A stretch of 64,000 nt of DNA from Sphingomonas montanisoli (GTDB lineage Bacteria; Pseudomonadota; Alphaproteobacteria; Sphingomonadales; Sphingomonadaceae), in the NCBI RefSeq assembly GCF_008274695.1, contig NZ_VTOU01000003.1, forward strand, positions 496,001 through 560,000. Reading direction: 5' to 3'. The notes beneath the pieces were generated by a model. The model was not told the origin of the DNA. It made no database searches and was given only the letters and a program-made list of their open reading frames with translations. The position numbers and the translations under genes were made by a program. Positions 50,706 through 59,730 of this stretch are shown piece by piece. Within the stretch, counting starts at the first letter, position 1; the number at the start of each line of letters is the position of its first letter.

Positions 50706-51947
50706 TTGCCAAAATCGAAGATCGGACCTTCTGGCGCGCTCCTTCGGTTGCTCATCGGCCTGTTCGCGCTGTTGCTGGGCGCACCGACCATGGCGGGCGC
50801 CATCATCACCGGCGTCGACATCGCAACCGACCAGGTGATCGTCCGCTTCGACAAGCCGGTCGCCACCGCATCGGCCTTCGTCCTGAACGGCCCGCAGCGT
50901 ATCGCGATCGACCTGCCCAACACCCGGATGGGCCGCGTCCAGGCATCCGGCGGCCTGATCGCCTCGATCCGCCACGGCCAGTACGACCCCACCACCGCGC
51001 GGATGGTGTTCGAACTGAAGGAACCTGCCGTCGTCACCGGCGCCGAGTTCTCGTCCGATCACCAGACGCTGACGATCAGTTTGAAGACCGTATCGGAAAA
51101 CATCTTCACCAAAACGGTGCGCAAGGGCCGCCAGCTGTTTGGCATCGCCCCCAATGCGCAGGCCAAAGCGCCCAGCCAGCCGGGCGGCATCACCGTGCCG
51201 CTCGATCCGCCCCGGCCCCTCCCCGTCCCCACCGTCACCGGTGCGCGCGGCAGCAACCGCCCGCTCGTCGTGATCGACGCGGGACATGGCGGCCACGATC
51301 CGGGCTCCTCCTCTTCGGACGGATCGAAACAGGAGAAGGACGTCGCGCTCGCCATCGCCAAGGCGATCCGCGACGAACTCACCGCATCGGGCCGCGTCCG
51401 CGTGGCGCTGACCCGGTCGGACGACCGCTTCCTCGTGCTGGGCGAACGGCGCGAGATCGCGCGGCGTCTCAAGGCGGACCTGTTCATCTCGGTCCATTGC
51501 GACAGCGCGCCCAACAATGCCGCGCGCGGGGCGAGCATCTACACCTTGTCGGAAGTCGCGTCGGATCGCGTCGCGGCCCAGCTCGCCGCCAAGGAAAACC
51601 GCGCCGACGTCCTCAACGGCGTCGATCTGGGCGGCGAGAATAACGAAGTGTCCTCGATCCTGATCGACCTCGCCCAGCGCGAGACGATGAACATTTCCTC
51701 GGTCTTCGCCAACCTGCTGGCGCGCGAAATGTCCGAAGGGGTGAAGATGAAGGACAATCCGCACAAATTCGCGGGCCTGATCGTCCTCAAGGCGCCCGAC
51801 GTGCCGTCGGTGCTGCTGGAAACCGGCTACATCTCGAATGACGAGGATCTGAAGCTGCTGCTCTCCTCCGGCTATCGCAAGGCGGTGGCCGAGGGCGTAC
51901 GCAAGGCCGTGGAGATCCACTTCGCGCGGCGCCTCACCGGCCAGTAA
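50706..51947 (+). CDS. N-acetylmuramoyl-L-alanine amidase (AmiC-like, Amidase_3)
   Basis: 413 residues from a TTG at 50706: signal helix (LLRLLIGLFALLLGAPTMAGA), an AMIN domain (about 30-130), a proline-rich linker, and the zinc amidase_3 domain with DAGHGGHDPGS, the Glu in LGERREIARR-like positions, and SVHCDSAPN as zinc ligands. It cuts the peptide from peptidoglycan during daughter-cell separation. TTG is unusual but there is GGGACGG nearby and no better start. Divergent from rne. Confidence 0.9.
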   Translation: MPKSKIGPSGALLRLLIGLFALLLGAPTMAGAIITGVDIATDQVIVRFDKPVATASAFVLNGPQRIAIDLPNTRMGRVQASGGLIASIRHGQYDPTTARMVFELKEPAVVTGAEFSSDHQTLTISLKTVSENIFTKTVRKGRQLFGIAPNAQAKAPSQPGGITVPLDPPRPLPVPTVTGARGSNRPLVVIDAGHGGHDPGSSSSDGSKQEKDVALAIAKAIRDELTASGRVRVALTRSDDRFLVLGERREIARRLKADLFISVHCDSAPNNAARGASIYTLSEVASDRVAAQLAAKENRADVLNGVDLGGENNEVSSILIDLAQRETMNISSVFANLLAREMSEGVKMKDNPHKFAGLIVLKAPDVPSVLLETGYISNDEDLKLLLSSGYRKAVAEGVRKAVEIHFARRLTGQ

Positions 51948-52081
51948 GCCCCAACCGGCGTTGCAGCGCCGCAACACTCCCCAAGTTTCGGCAACCGCGG
52001 CTTGCCAGCCGGTTCACCGAGGGTCATCGTCCTTTCCCAGGAGGGGATGGCACTGAGAGCGAAAAGCTCGGGAGCTATCCG

Positions 52082-52297
52082 ATGATGGACCGGACGATAT
52101 CGCAATGCCGTGAGACTGGCCGGCTGATCCTGCAGGATAGCTGCTACGCGCTCCATTGCAGCAACGGCCGCCGCATGTGGCTGGAGATGGACCGCATCCC
52201 GCTCCACCTCGTCGAACAGGAAGTCTCGGTCGAAGGCGAACGCTACGGCCGCAACCTCATCGCCGTCCACACGATCGCACCACTCGGCAAGAACTGA
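52082..52297 (+). CDS. Small DUF5818-like protein
   Basis: 71 residues: MMDRTISQCRETGRLILQDSCYALHCSNGRRMWLEMDRIP then a beta-rich end HTIAPLGKN. It resembles the small beta-barrel DUF5818 proteins seen in sphingomonads. GGGAG precedes ATG 52082. No functional residues recognised. Located between the amidase and the ABC transporter. Confidence 0.55.
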   Translation: MMDRTISQCRETGRLILQDSCYALHCSNGRRMWLEMDRIPLHLVEQEVSVEGERYGRNLIAVHTIAPLGKN

Positions 52298-52362
52298 CAT
52301 CAGCCTAGATCCGTGAACGAGAGCCGGTGACGAACGGCTCCGACCACCCTATCTAGCACCCA

Positions 52363-54174
52363 ATGCCACCCGATCGCCCGTCAGACCTCGCCCGCCCCGA
52401 ACAGGGCCTTGCGACCCTCCGCCGCTTTCTTCCCTATCTCTGGCCCAAGGACGAGCCGGGGATGAAGGCGCGGGTCGGCATCGCGATGCTGCTGGTGCTC
52501 GCGGCCAAGGCGGCGGTGCTGACCATGCCGTTCGCATACAAGGCCGCGGTCGACCGGATGGCGCCGGGGATGGAACCCGCGGTCGGCCTCGCGGTCGCGC
52601 TCGTCGTTGCTTATGCCGGCGCGCGCTTCGGCGGCGTGCTGTTCGACAATATCCGCAACGCGATCTTCGAGACGGTCGGGCAGGATGCCGGGCGGCGGCT
52701 GGCGGTGCAGGTGTTCCGCCACATCCACGCCTTGTCGCTGCGCTTCCACCTTGAGCGCCGATCGGGCGCGCTCACCAAGATCGTCGAGCGCGGCACCAAG
52801 AGCATCGATACGATGCTCTATTTCCTGCTGTTCAACATCGCGCCGACGATCATCGAGCTCGCCGCGGTGTGCGTGATCTTCTACGTCCGCTTCGGTCTCG
52901 GGCTGGTGCTGGCCACGCTCGTCTTCGTTGCCGCCTATATCGGCTTCACCCGCACCGTCACCGAATGGCGCACCCGCGTCCGCCGCGAGATGGTGGCGCA
53001 CGATACGCAGGCGAGCGCGCGGGCGATGGATTCGCTGCTCAACTACGAAACCGTCAAATATTTCAGCGCCGAGGATCGCGAGACCGCCAATTACGGCAAG
53101 GCCGTCGCCGATTATGCAAAGGCTGCCACCAAGAACGAACGCTCGCTCGCGATCCTCAACGTCGGCCAGTCGCTGATCACCAACGTCATCATGGCCGGCG
53201 CGATGGGGTTCACGGTGTGGGGCTGGAGCCGGGGGCAGTTCACGACGGGCGACGTGGTGCTGGTCAACACGCTCCTGTCCCAGCTTTTCCGCCCGCTCGA
53301 CATGCTGGGCATGGTCTATCGCGAAATCCGCCAGGGTTTGATCGACATGGAGGCGATGTTCCGACTCGTCGACACCCCCGCCGAGGTGAAGGACGTGCCC
53401 CACGCCCCGCCGATCGCCGTCACCGGCGGCGCGGTGCGGTTTGAGGACGTCCGCTTCGCCTACGATCCCGAACGGCAGATATTGAAGGGCATCGATCTGG
53501 ACGTGAAGCCGGGCGCGACCCTCGCGGTCGTCGGCCATTCGGGCGCGGGCAAGTCCACCCTCGCGCGCCTGCTCTACCGCTTCTACGACGTGACCGGGGG
53601 CCGCATCACGATCGACGGGCAGGATATCGCCAAGGTCAGCCAGACGTCGCTGCGCGAGGCGATCGGCATCGTTCCGCAGGATACGGTGCTGTTCAACGAC
53701 ACGATCGGCTACAATATCGGCTATGGCCGCGAGGGCGCGACGCAGGATCAGATCGAGGGCGCCGCGAGAGGCGCCGCGATCCACGACTTCATCCTCTCGC
53801 TGCCGCAGGGTTATGCCACCCCGGTCGGCGAGCGCGGCCTGAAGCTTTCGGGCGGCGAGAAACAGCGCGTCGCCATCGCGCGCACTTTGCTGAAAGACCC
53901 GCCCGTCCTGATCCTCGACGAAGCGACCAGCGCGCTCGACAGCCGCACCGAGGCGGGCATCCAGACAACGCTGCGCGGGGTTGAGGCCGGGCGCACCACG
54001 ATCGTCATCGCGCACCGCCTCTCCACCATCGTCCACGCCGACGAGATCGTCGTGCTGGACGCCGGACAGGTGATCGAACGCGGCACCCATGCCGGCCTGC
54101 TTTCCCAGAACGGCACCTATGCCGACCTGTGGCGCCGCCAGGCACACGAACGCGAACTGGAGGAAGCGTCCTAA
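52363..54174 (+). CDS. ABC exporter of Atm1/HMT1 type (membrane and ATPase domains fused)
   Basis: 603 residues: six membrane helices (about 30-330), then an ATPase with Walker A GHSGAGKST, signature LSGGEKQR and Walker B LILDEATSALD. Sequence in the membrane part (SLRFHLERRSGALTKIVERGTKSIDTMLYFLLFN) matches the Atm1-like half-transporters that export glutathione- or persulfide-conjugated metals. Works as a homodimer. Start ATG 52363. Next to recQ, with no obvious co-regulation. Confidence 0.91.
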   Translation: MPPDRPSDLARPEQGLATLRRFLPYLWPKDEPGMKARVGIAMLLVLAAKAAVLTMPFAYKAAVDRMAPGMEPAVGLAVALVVAYAGARFGGVLFDNIRNAIFETVGQDAGRRLAVQVFRHIHALSLRFHLERRSGALTKIVERGTKSIDTMLYFLLFNIAPTIIELAAVCVIFYVRFGLGLVLATLVFVAAYIGFTRTVTEWRTRVRREMVAHDTQASARAMDSLLNYETVKYFSAEDRETANYGKAVADYAKAATKNERSLAILNVGQSLITNVIMAGAMGFTVWGWSRGQFTTGDVVLVNTLLSQLFRPLDMLGMVYREIRQGLIDMEAMFRLVDTPAEVKDVPHAPPIAVTGGAVRFEDVRFAYDPERQILKGIDLDVKPGATLAVVGHSGAGKSTLARLLYRFYDVTGGRITIDGQDIAKVSQTSLREAIGIVPQDTVLFNDTIGYNIGYGREGATQDQIEGAARGAAIHDFILSLPQGYATPVGERGLKLSGGEKQRVAIARTLLKDPPVLILDEATSALDSRTEAGIQTTLRGVEAGRTTIVIAHRLSTIVHADEIVVLDAGQVIERGTHAGLLSQNGTYADLWRRQAHERELEEAS

Positions 54175-54222
54175 CGGGCGGGAAGGCTGGCCACGCCTTC
54201 CTCAACCCGCTAGTCGGACCCC

Positions 54223-55989
54223 ATGCCCGCCCCCTTGGAAGCCCTGCGATCGACCTTCGGATACAACCAGTTCCGCGGCCGCCAGCAGGACGTGATCGAT
54301 CGCGTGATGGCGGGGCAGCACACGCTGGCCGTGATGCCCACCGGCGCGGGCAAGTCGCTGACCTATCAGATCCCGGCCCTGTGCCGTGAGGGGACCGGCC
54401 TGGTCGTCTCCCCCCTGATCGCTTTGATGCACGATCAGGTGCGATCGGCCACCGCCGCCGGCATCCGCGCCGCCGCGCTCACCAGCGCCGACGACAATCG
54501 CGACGAGACGATGGACCGCTTCGTCCGCGGCGATCTCGACCTGCTCTATGTCGCGCCCGAGCGCGCATCGACCGAGGGCTTTCGCCGCCTCGTCCAGCGT
54601 GCGCGGCTCAGCCTGATCGCGATCGACGAGGCGCATTGCGTGTCCGAATGGGGCCACGACTTCCGCCCCGATTATCGGACGCTGCGCGGCTTCACCGAGA
54701 TGCTGGGCGATATTCCCCGCCTGGCACTCACCGCCACCGCCGACAATCACACCCGCGCCGACATCCTCGCCCAGCTTCACATCCCCGAAGAGGGGCTGAT
54801 CCTCGCCGGATTCGACCGCGCCAATCTGCGCTACAGCATCACGCCCCGCGACGGCATCGGGCGCCAGCTGGCCGAGGTGCTGGCCGAGAACAAGGGGTCG
54901 GGCGTCGTCTATGCCCCCACGCGCGACGCGACCGAGAAGCTGGCCGCGCAGCTCGCGAGCGCCGGCCGCGCCACCCGCGCTTATCATGCGGGCCTCGATC
55001 CGCAGGTCCGCGCCGCCAACCAGAAGGCGTTCGTGTCGAGCGAGGATATGGTGATGGTCGCCACCGTCGCGTTCGGCATGGGGATCGACAAGCCCGACGT
55101 CCGCTTCGTCGCCCATGCCGGCCTGCCCAAGTCGATCGAGGCTTATTATCAGGAAACCGGCCGCGCGGGCCGCGACGGCGATCCCGCGACCACCCACCTG
55201 TTCTGGGGTGCCGAGGATTTCGCGCGTGCGCGCCGTCGCATCGAAACCGATGTCGAGGAAAGCCGCCGGGGCGGCGAGCGCCAGCGATTGAACGCGATGG
55301 CGATGCTGGTCGAGGCACCGACCTGCCGCCGCGCGATCCTGCTGCGCCATTTCGGCGAGGAGCCGCCAGAACGGTGCGGCAACTGCGACAACTGCCTCAC
55401 CCCGCCCTCATCCTTCGATGCCAGCGTGGTCGCGCAGAAATTGCTCTCCGCCGCCTTCCGCACCGAAATGCGCTATGGCGTCACCCACCTGTCCGACGTG
55501 CTGGCGGGCAAGGAAACCGACAAGATCCTGGCGGCGGGCCATCACCGGCTCTCGGTGTTCGGCATCGCCGACGAGGAGGAGTTGCGGCTGGTGAAGCCCG
55601 TCGCCCGCGCGCTCCTCGCCCGCGATGCGCTGCGCGCCGACGATTATGGCGGGCTGAGCTTCGGTCCCGCCGCCCGCCCGATCCTGAAGGGTGAAGAAGG
55701 GCTGGCGATCGTCCTGCCGCCCAAGCGCGAACGCCGCCGCAAGGATCGCACGACGGGGCAGGACTATCCGCCCGATCCGTTGTTCGACGCGCTGCGCATG
55801 CTGCGTCGCGACCTCGCGCGCGCGCAGGGCGTGCCGCCTTATGTCGTCTTCCTCGACGCGACGTTGCGCGAAATGGCCGGCCTGCGCCCCGAAACGCCGG
55901 GTGGCCTCGCGCAGATTTCGGGGGTAAGCGCCAAGAAACTCGACCAATATGGTGACGCCTTTCTCGACGTCATCCGCGCGCATAGCTGA
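54223..55989 (+). CDS. recQ: ATP-dependent DNA helicase RecQ
   Basis: 588 residues. Motif I TGAGKSLTYQ, motif II DEAH (IDEAHCVSEWGHDFRPDY, RecQ-specific), motif VI QETGRAGRDG. The RQC zinc cysteines are in CRRAILLRHFGEEPPERCGNCDNC and a C-terminal HRDC domain ends the protein. It resolves recombination intermediates and stalled forks. Start ATG 54223, no strong ribosome site. It is followed after 14 bases by the DUF442 phosphatase, probably in one operon. Confidence 0.96.
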   Translation: MPAPLEALRSTFGYNQFRGRQQDVIDRVMAGQHTLAVMPTGAGKSLTYQIPALCREGTGLVVSPLIALMHDQVRSATAAGIRAAALTSADDNRDETMDRFVRGDLDLLYVAPERASTEGFRRLVQRARLSLIAIDEAHCVSEWGHDFRPDYRTLRGFTEMLGDIPRLALTATADNHTRADILAQLHIPEEGLILAGFDRANLRYSITPRDGIGRQLAEVLAENKGSGVVYAPTRDATEKLAAQLASAGRATRAYHAGLDPQVRAANQKAFVSSEDMVMVATVAFGMGIDKPDVRFVAHAGLPKSIEAYYQETGRAGRDGDPATTHLFWGAEDFARARRRIETDVEESRRGGERQRLNAMAMLVEAPTCRRAILLRHFGEEPPERCGNCDNCLTPPSSFDASVVAQKLLSAAFRTEMRYGVTHLSDVLAGKETDKILAAGHHRLSVFGIADEEELRLVKPVARALLARDALRADDYGGLSFGPAARPILKGEEGLAIVLPPKRERRRKDRTTGQDYPPDPLFDALRMLRRDLARAQGVPPYVVFLDATLREMAGLRPETPGGLAQISGVSAKKLDQYGDAFLDVIRAHS

Positions 55990-56003
55990 CGAAGGAGACC
56001 GCG

Positions 56004-56420
56004 ATGTTCCGCAAGATCGACGACCGCATCTCGGTCTTTGGCCAGATCCGGCCCGAAGATGTCGCAACCGCCGCCGCGCAGGGCTTCACCACCATCGTCA
56101 ACAACCGGCCCGAGGAAGAGGAGGCCGGTCAGCCAGCGGGCGACACGATCAAGGCCGCCGCGAAGGAGGCCGGCCTCGCTTATGTCGCGATCCCGATCAC
56201 CCATGCCGGTTTCTCGATCCCGCAGGTCGATGCGATGCGCAAAGCGATCGCCAACGCGGATGGCCCGATCCTCGCCTTCTGCCGATCGGGCACGCGATCG
56301 ACCCTGCTGTGGGCGCTCGCCTCGGCCGCCGACGGCGCCGATCCGGAAGAGGTCGCGCGCAAGGCCGCCGCTGCGGGCTACGACGTCTCGCCGGTGCGCC
56401 CGTTCATGGCGCCGCGCTAA
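56004..56420 (+). CDS. DUF442/TIGR01244 phosphatase-like protein
   Basis: 138 residues, DUF442 family with the C-x-x-G-x-R-S loop CRSGTRSTLLW, the phosphate-binding cysteine loop of dual-specificity phosphatases. Related proteins are fused to a beta-lactamase-fold sulfur dioxygenase (Blh/ETHE1 groups), so a sulfur transfer or phosphatase role is possible. AAGGAGA precedes ATG 56004. Located after recQ; the pairing is of unclear meaning. Confidence 0.8.
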   Translation: MFRKIDDRISVFGQIRPEDVATAAAQGFTTIVNNRPEEEEAGQPAGDTIKAAAKEAGLAYVAIPITHAGFSIPQVDAMRKAIANADGPILAFCRSGTRSTLLWALASAADGADPEEVARKAAAAGYDVSPVRPFMAPR

Positions 56421-56453
56421 TCACCCCACACCGCTCGTGTCGTGCGGATTATA

Positions 56454-57149
56454 TTAGGGCAACGTCACCCGCGCCCAGATCGGCAGATGATCGCTCGCCA
56501 GCCGGGCGCGCTCGGACACATGCACCCCACAGGCGACGACATGAACGTCGGTGCTGGTGACGATCCGGTCGAGGCAACCCACGGGCCTGCGGCTGTGATA
56601 GCTGCGGCCCGTCGCCGCGACGCGATGATCGACCATGAAGTCACGAATGCATCCGCCGTGGAGCGACCATTCGTTGAGGTCGCCCATCAGCACGGTCGGC
56701 ATATGATGCCGCCGCGCCTTCACATGCGCGATAATCGCGCGCACCTGCCGTCGCCGCCATAGCCCCGACAGATCGAGGTGCATGCCGACGATGCGCAACT
56801 CCTTGCCCCCCACCCGGAGTTCCGCGAGCACGGCACCGCGCGGCTCGAGCGTCGGCAGGTGGATCGGTTCGAAATCGAGGATATCGACCGGCTTTTTCAC
56901 CAGGATCGCATTGCCATGCCAGCCCAGGCCGCCCGGGCGGATGTCGAACGGCACCGGCCGATAGTCGCCATGCGCGGCGATCAGTTCGGGCGGCAGCGCG
57001 CTCTGGCGTGCGCCGAAGCGGCGATCGGCCTCCTGCAGCGCCACCACATCGGCATGCACTTCATGCAGAACATCGAGCACGCGCTGCGGCTGGCGCCGCC
57101 GGTCGGTGCCCAGGCCTTTGCGGATATTGTAGGAGGCGACGGTGATCAT
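56454..57149 (-). CDS. Endonuclease/exonuclease/phosphatase-family protein
   Basis: 231 residues with the EEP fold: VASYNIRKGLGTDRRRQPQRVLDVLHEVHADVVALQEAD (start Asn and Glu metal ligands), then LRIVGMHLDL, MGDLNEW (the Asp-Asn pair) and the closing SDHLPIWA (Asp-His). A full catalytic set. Substrates in this family range from DNA to phospholipids and sugar phosphates. Start ATG 57149. The amtB terminator lies just upstream of its start, so the gene has its own promoter. Confidence 0.88.
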   Translation of the reverse strand: MITVASYNIRKGLGTDRRRQPQRVLDVLHEVHADVVALQEADRRFGARQSALPPELIAAHGDYRPVPFDIRPGGLGWHGNAILVKKPVDILDFEPIHLPTLEPRGAVLAELRVGGKELRIVGMHLDLSGLWRRRQVRAIIAHVKARRHHMPTVLMGDLNEWSLHGGCIRDFMVDHRVAATGRSYHSRRPVGCLDRIVTSTDVHVVACGVHVSERARLASDHLPIWARVTLP

Positions 57150-57164
57150 GATCCCGTCCTAAAC

Positions 57165-57197
57165 AAAAAAAGGGCCGGTAGGTTGCCCCACCGGCCC
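57165..57197 (-). terminator. Rho-independent terminator of glnK-amtB
   Basis: On the minus strand GGGCCGGT, a 10-base loop and ACCGGCCC (57197-57172) form an 8-bp stem followed by seven T (TTTTTTTG). It lies 60 bases after the amtB stop and before the EEP gene. A strong, textbook terminator. Confidence 0.9.
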
Positions 57198-57256
57198 GAG
57201 TGCGTTCGCAGGAGGAACGTCGTGAGGGGCCGCCGCTATGGGCGGCCCCAATTCGG

Positions 57257-58606
57257 TTAAGAGTTGTAGGCGCGCTCGCCATGCTCGCCGAGGTCGAGGC
57301 CTTCGACCTCGGTTTCGGCGCTGACGCGCAGGCCGGTCACCAGCTTGGCGATGAAGATCGCGATGGCGGTGCCGATCGCGGCCCACACGATGGTGGCGAG
57401 AACCGCGAGAACCTGAGTGACCAGCTGGCCGCCCATGTCGAAGTCGGCGCCGCCCGGGCCGCCGAGCGACGGGGCATAGACGATGCCGGTGCCGATCGCG
57501 CCGATCATGCCGCCGATGCCGTGGATACCGAAGGCGTCGAGCGAGTCGTCGTAACCCAGAGCCGGCTTCACCTTCGCGACGAAGATGTAGCAGACCAGCG
57601 AGGCGACGGCGCCGAGCACGATCGCGCCCATCGGGCCGGAGTTACCGGCCGCAGGCGTGACGGCGACGAGGCCGGCAATGACGCCCGAGCAGAAGCCCAG
57701 GGCCGACGGCTTGTGACCGAACAGCTTTTCGACGACCAGCCAGGCCAGAGCCGCCGAGGCGGTGGCGACGAAGGTGTTGATCATCGCAAGCGCGGCCGAA
57801 CCGTTCGCTTCGAGAGCCGAGCCGGCGTTGAAGCCGAACCAGCCCACCCACAGCAGGCCGGTGCCGACGAACGTCAGCGTCAGCGAGTGCGGAGCCATGG
57901 CTTCCTTCGGATAGCCGATGCGCTTGCCGAGCATGATGCAGGCGACCAGCGCCGAGACGCCGGCGTTGATGTGCACCACGGTGCCGCCCGCGAAATCCAG
58001 CGCGCCCATTTCGAAGAAGAGGCCGCCGGCCGCCCACACCATGTGCGCGACGGGGAAATAAACGATGGTGAGCCAGATCAGGGCGAAGACGAGCACCGCC
58101 GAGAACTTGATCCGCTCAACGACCGAACCGAGGACCAGCGCGACCGTGATCGCGGCGAAGGTCATCTGGAAGGCGATGAACACATATTCGGGGATCACGA
58201 CGCCGTCGGTGAAGGTGGCGCCGGTGCTGTCCGGGGTCACGCCCGCGAGGAACAGCTTGTCGAAGTTCGAGATGAAGGGCTTCAGCGATTCCGAAGCGTC
58301 GGGGCCGAAGGCCATCGTGTAGCCATAGACGACCCACACGATCATCGCGAGCGCAGCCGCGCCGCCGATCTGCGTCATCACCGAGAGCATGTTCTTCGAA
58401 CGGGCGAGGCCGCCGTAGAACAGTTGCAGGCCCGGCAGGATCATCGCGAGAACGAGGACGGTCGAGACCATCATCCAGGCGGTGTCGCCCTTGTTCGGCA
58501 CGGGCGCGGCGGCTTCGGCAGCCTCCTGTGCCCAGGCGGGCATCGCCGTCAGCGCGGTCACGGCAAGGGTGCCGAGTCCCGTCGCAATCTTGTTGGACAG
58601 TTTCAT
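57257..58606 (-). CDS. amtB: Ammonium transporter AmtB
   Basis: 449 residues, signal sequence (KLSNKIATGLGTLAVTALTAMPAWA) and 11 membrane helices. Characteristic segments: GDTAWMMVSTVLVLAMILPGLQLFYGG, LDFAGGTVVHINAGVSALV and GWFGFNAGSAL. It conducts NH3/NH4+ and is blocked by GlnK. ATG 58606 with AAGGGGGAA upstream; it follows glnK by 13 bases in one operon and ends before a strong terminator. Confidence 0.96.
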   Translation of the reverse strand: MKLSNKIATGLGTLAVTALTAMPAWAQEAAEAAAPVPNKGDTAWMMVSTVLVLAMILPGLQLFYGGLARSKNMLSVMTQIGGAAALAMIVWVVYGYTMAFGPDASESLKPFISNFDKLFLAGVTPDSTGATFTDGVVIPEYVFIAFQMTFAAITVALVLGSVVERIKFSAVLVFALIWLTIVYFPVAHMVWAAGGLFFEMGALDFAGGTVVHINAGVSALVACIMLGKRIGYPKEAMAPHSLTLTFVGTGLLWVGWFGFNAGSALEANGSAALAMINTFVATASAALAWLVVEKLFGHKPSALGFCSGVIAGLVAVTPAAGNSGPMGAIVLGAVASLVCYIFVAKVKPALGYDDSLDAFGIHGIGGMIGAIGTGIVYAPSLGGPGGADFDMGGQLVTQVLAVLATIVWAAIGTAIAIFIAKLVTGLRVSAETEVEGLDLGEHGERAYNS

Positions 58607-58619
58607 CTTTCCCCCTTCC

Positions 58620-58958
58620 TTAGAGCGCGACGTCGTCGGTCTCGCCGGTGCGGATCCGCACGGCCTGAGCGATGTCGAGAACGAAGATCTTGCCGTCGCC
58701 GATCGCGCCGGTGTTGGCCGACTGCTGCACAGCCTCCACGACGCGCCCGGCCAGATCGTCGGTCGTGGCGACCTCGATCTTGATCTTGGGCACCATGTTC
58801 GTGCTGTATTCGGCCCCACGGTAGATTTCCGTCTGACCCTTCTGCCGCCCGAAGCCCTTGACCTCGGTCACGGTCATGCCCTGCACACCCAGGCCGGACA
58901 GCGCTTCACGCACCTCGTCCAGCTTGAACGGCTTGATGATGGCAATGACGAGTTTCAT
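58620..58958 (-). CDS. glnK: PII signal protein GlnK
   Basis: 112 residues, full PII length. The T-loop has Tyr51 (RGAEYSTN), the uridylylation site, and the conserved segment KIKIEVATTDDLAGRVVEAV. It senses 2-oxoglutarate and ATP/ADP and binds AmtB to close it when nitrogen is ample. It is first in the glnK-amtB operon and lies behind a sigma-54 promoter at 58991-59006. GGGAGG precedes ATG 58958. Confidence 0.96.
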   Translation of the reverse strand: MKLVIAIIKPFKLDEVREALSGLGVQGMTVTEVKGFGRQKGQTEIYRGAEYSTNMVPKIKIEVATTDDLAGRVVEAVQQSANTGAIGDGKIFVLDIAQAVRIRTGETDDVAL

Positions 58959-58990
58959 TCCGCCTCCCTCTTTTCAGCCCGACATTGCTT

Positions 58991-59006
58991 CGCAACATCC
59001 GTGCCA
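58991..59006 (-). promoter_or_regulatory. Sigma-54 promoter of glnK-amtB
   Basis: TGGCACG-GATG-TTGCG on the minus strand matches the sigma-54 consensus TGGCACG-N4-TTGC perfectly, with start near 58980, about 22 bases before glnK. A weak dyad (59059-59075) further upstream could be an NtrC site. This links the operon to nitrogen limitation. Confidence 0.88.
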
Positions 59007-59181
59007 AATGGGACAAGGCGTGGTTTCGTTGACTCCGGACTGTCACAAATCGGGCAGCGACACCCTGCGGGGCGCGAACTTCTGCCCGAAAGTTAATCCA
59101 TGCCTGTTTTTTGAGCAGAAAATCGCCGCAGCGCAGCGCAAAAGGCGAGCAGATCGATAGCCGAAAGCAGCGCTATCCGCC

Positions 59182-59730
59182 TTACCAGGTTTCACCTTCT
59201 TCGATCGCCTCGGCCTCACCGGGGCGATCCTTGCGTCCAAGCGCGGCGTTGCGATGCGGAAATCGGCCGAAGCGCGCAATCATGTCGCGATGTTCGTTCG
59301 CGTAGCGAAGATGTTGGGCCTCGCCCAACTGCGTGAACAGCAACAGAGCGCGATCCTGATCGGCCATATCCTCGCTGTGCATGAACGGCAGATAGAGGAA
59401 CGTCCGCTCATCGAGCGTCATCGATCGATCGAGCCGCTTGTCGATCGCCCCTTCCGCGATCGCGCGGGCCAGCAGGTCGGTGGAGAAGGCGTCGGCATGT
59501 CCCCGGAACATGTTGCGCGGGAACTGATCGAACAGGATCACGCCCGCGAGCGCATCCCGCGCCGACCCAAGGAAGCTGCCAGGCATGCGCGAGCCCCATT
59601 CGGCCCATATCTCGCCAAAGCGATCGACGATTGCGTCGTCGGTGTCCTGCGATCGTTCCCACCAGCGATCGGGGCCGATCTCCCGAAACCAGAAATCGAG
59701 GATCGCGTCGGTCGTCTCGTCTTCGATCAC
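59182..59730 (-). CDS. DUF924 protein
   Basis: 182 residues, the DUF924 family: ILDFWFREIGPDRWW at the start, GVILFDQFPRNMFRG and ERTFLYLPFMHSEDMADQDRALLLF, all hallmark sequences. The function is unknown; the fold is TPR-like. GTG 59730 start overlaps the patatin stop by four bases, so they are translated together. It lies between glnK and the patatin. Confidence 0.88.
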   Translation of the reverse strand: MIEDETTDAILDFWFREIGPDRWWERSQDTDDAIVDRFGEIWAEWGSRMPGSFLGSARDALAGVILFDQFPRNMFRGHADAFSTDLLARAIAEGAIDKRLDRSMTLDERTFLYLPFMHSEDMADQDRALLLFTQLGEAQHLRYANEHRDMIARFGRFPHRNAALGRKDRPGEAEAIEEGETW

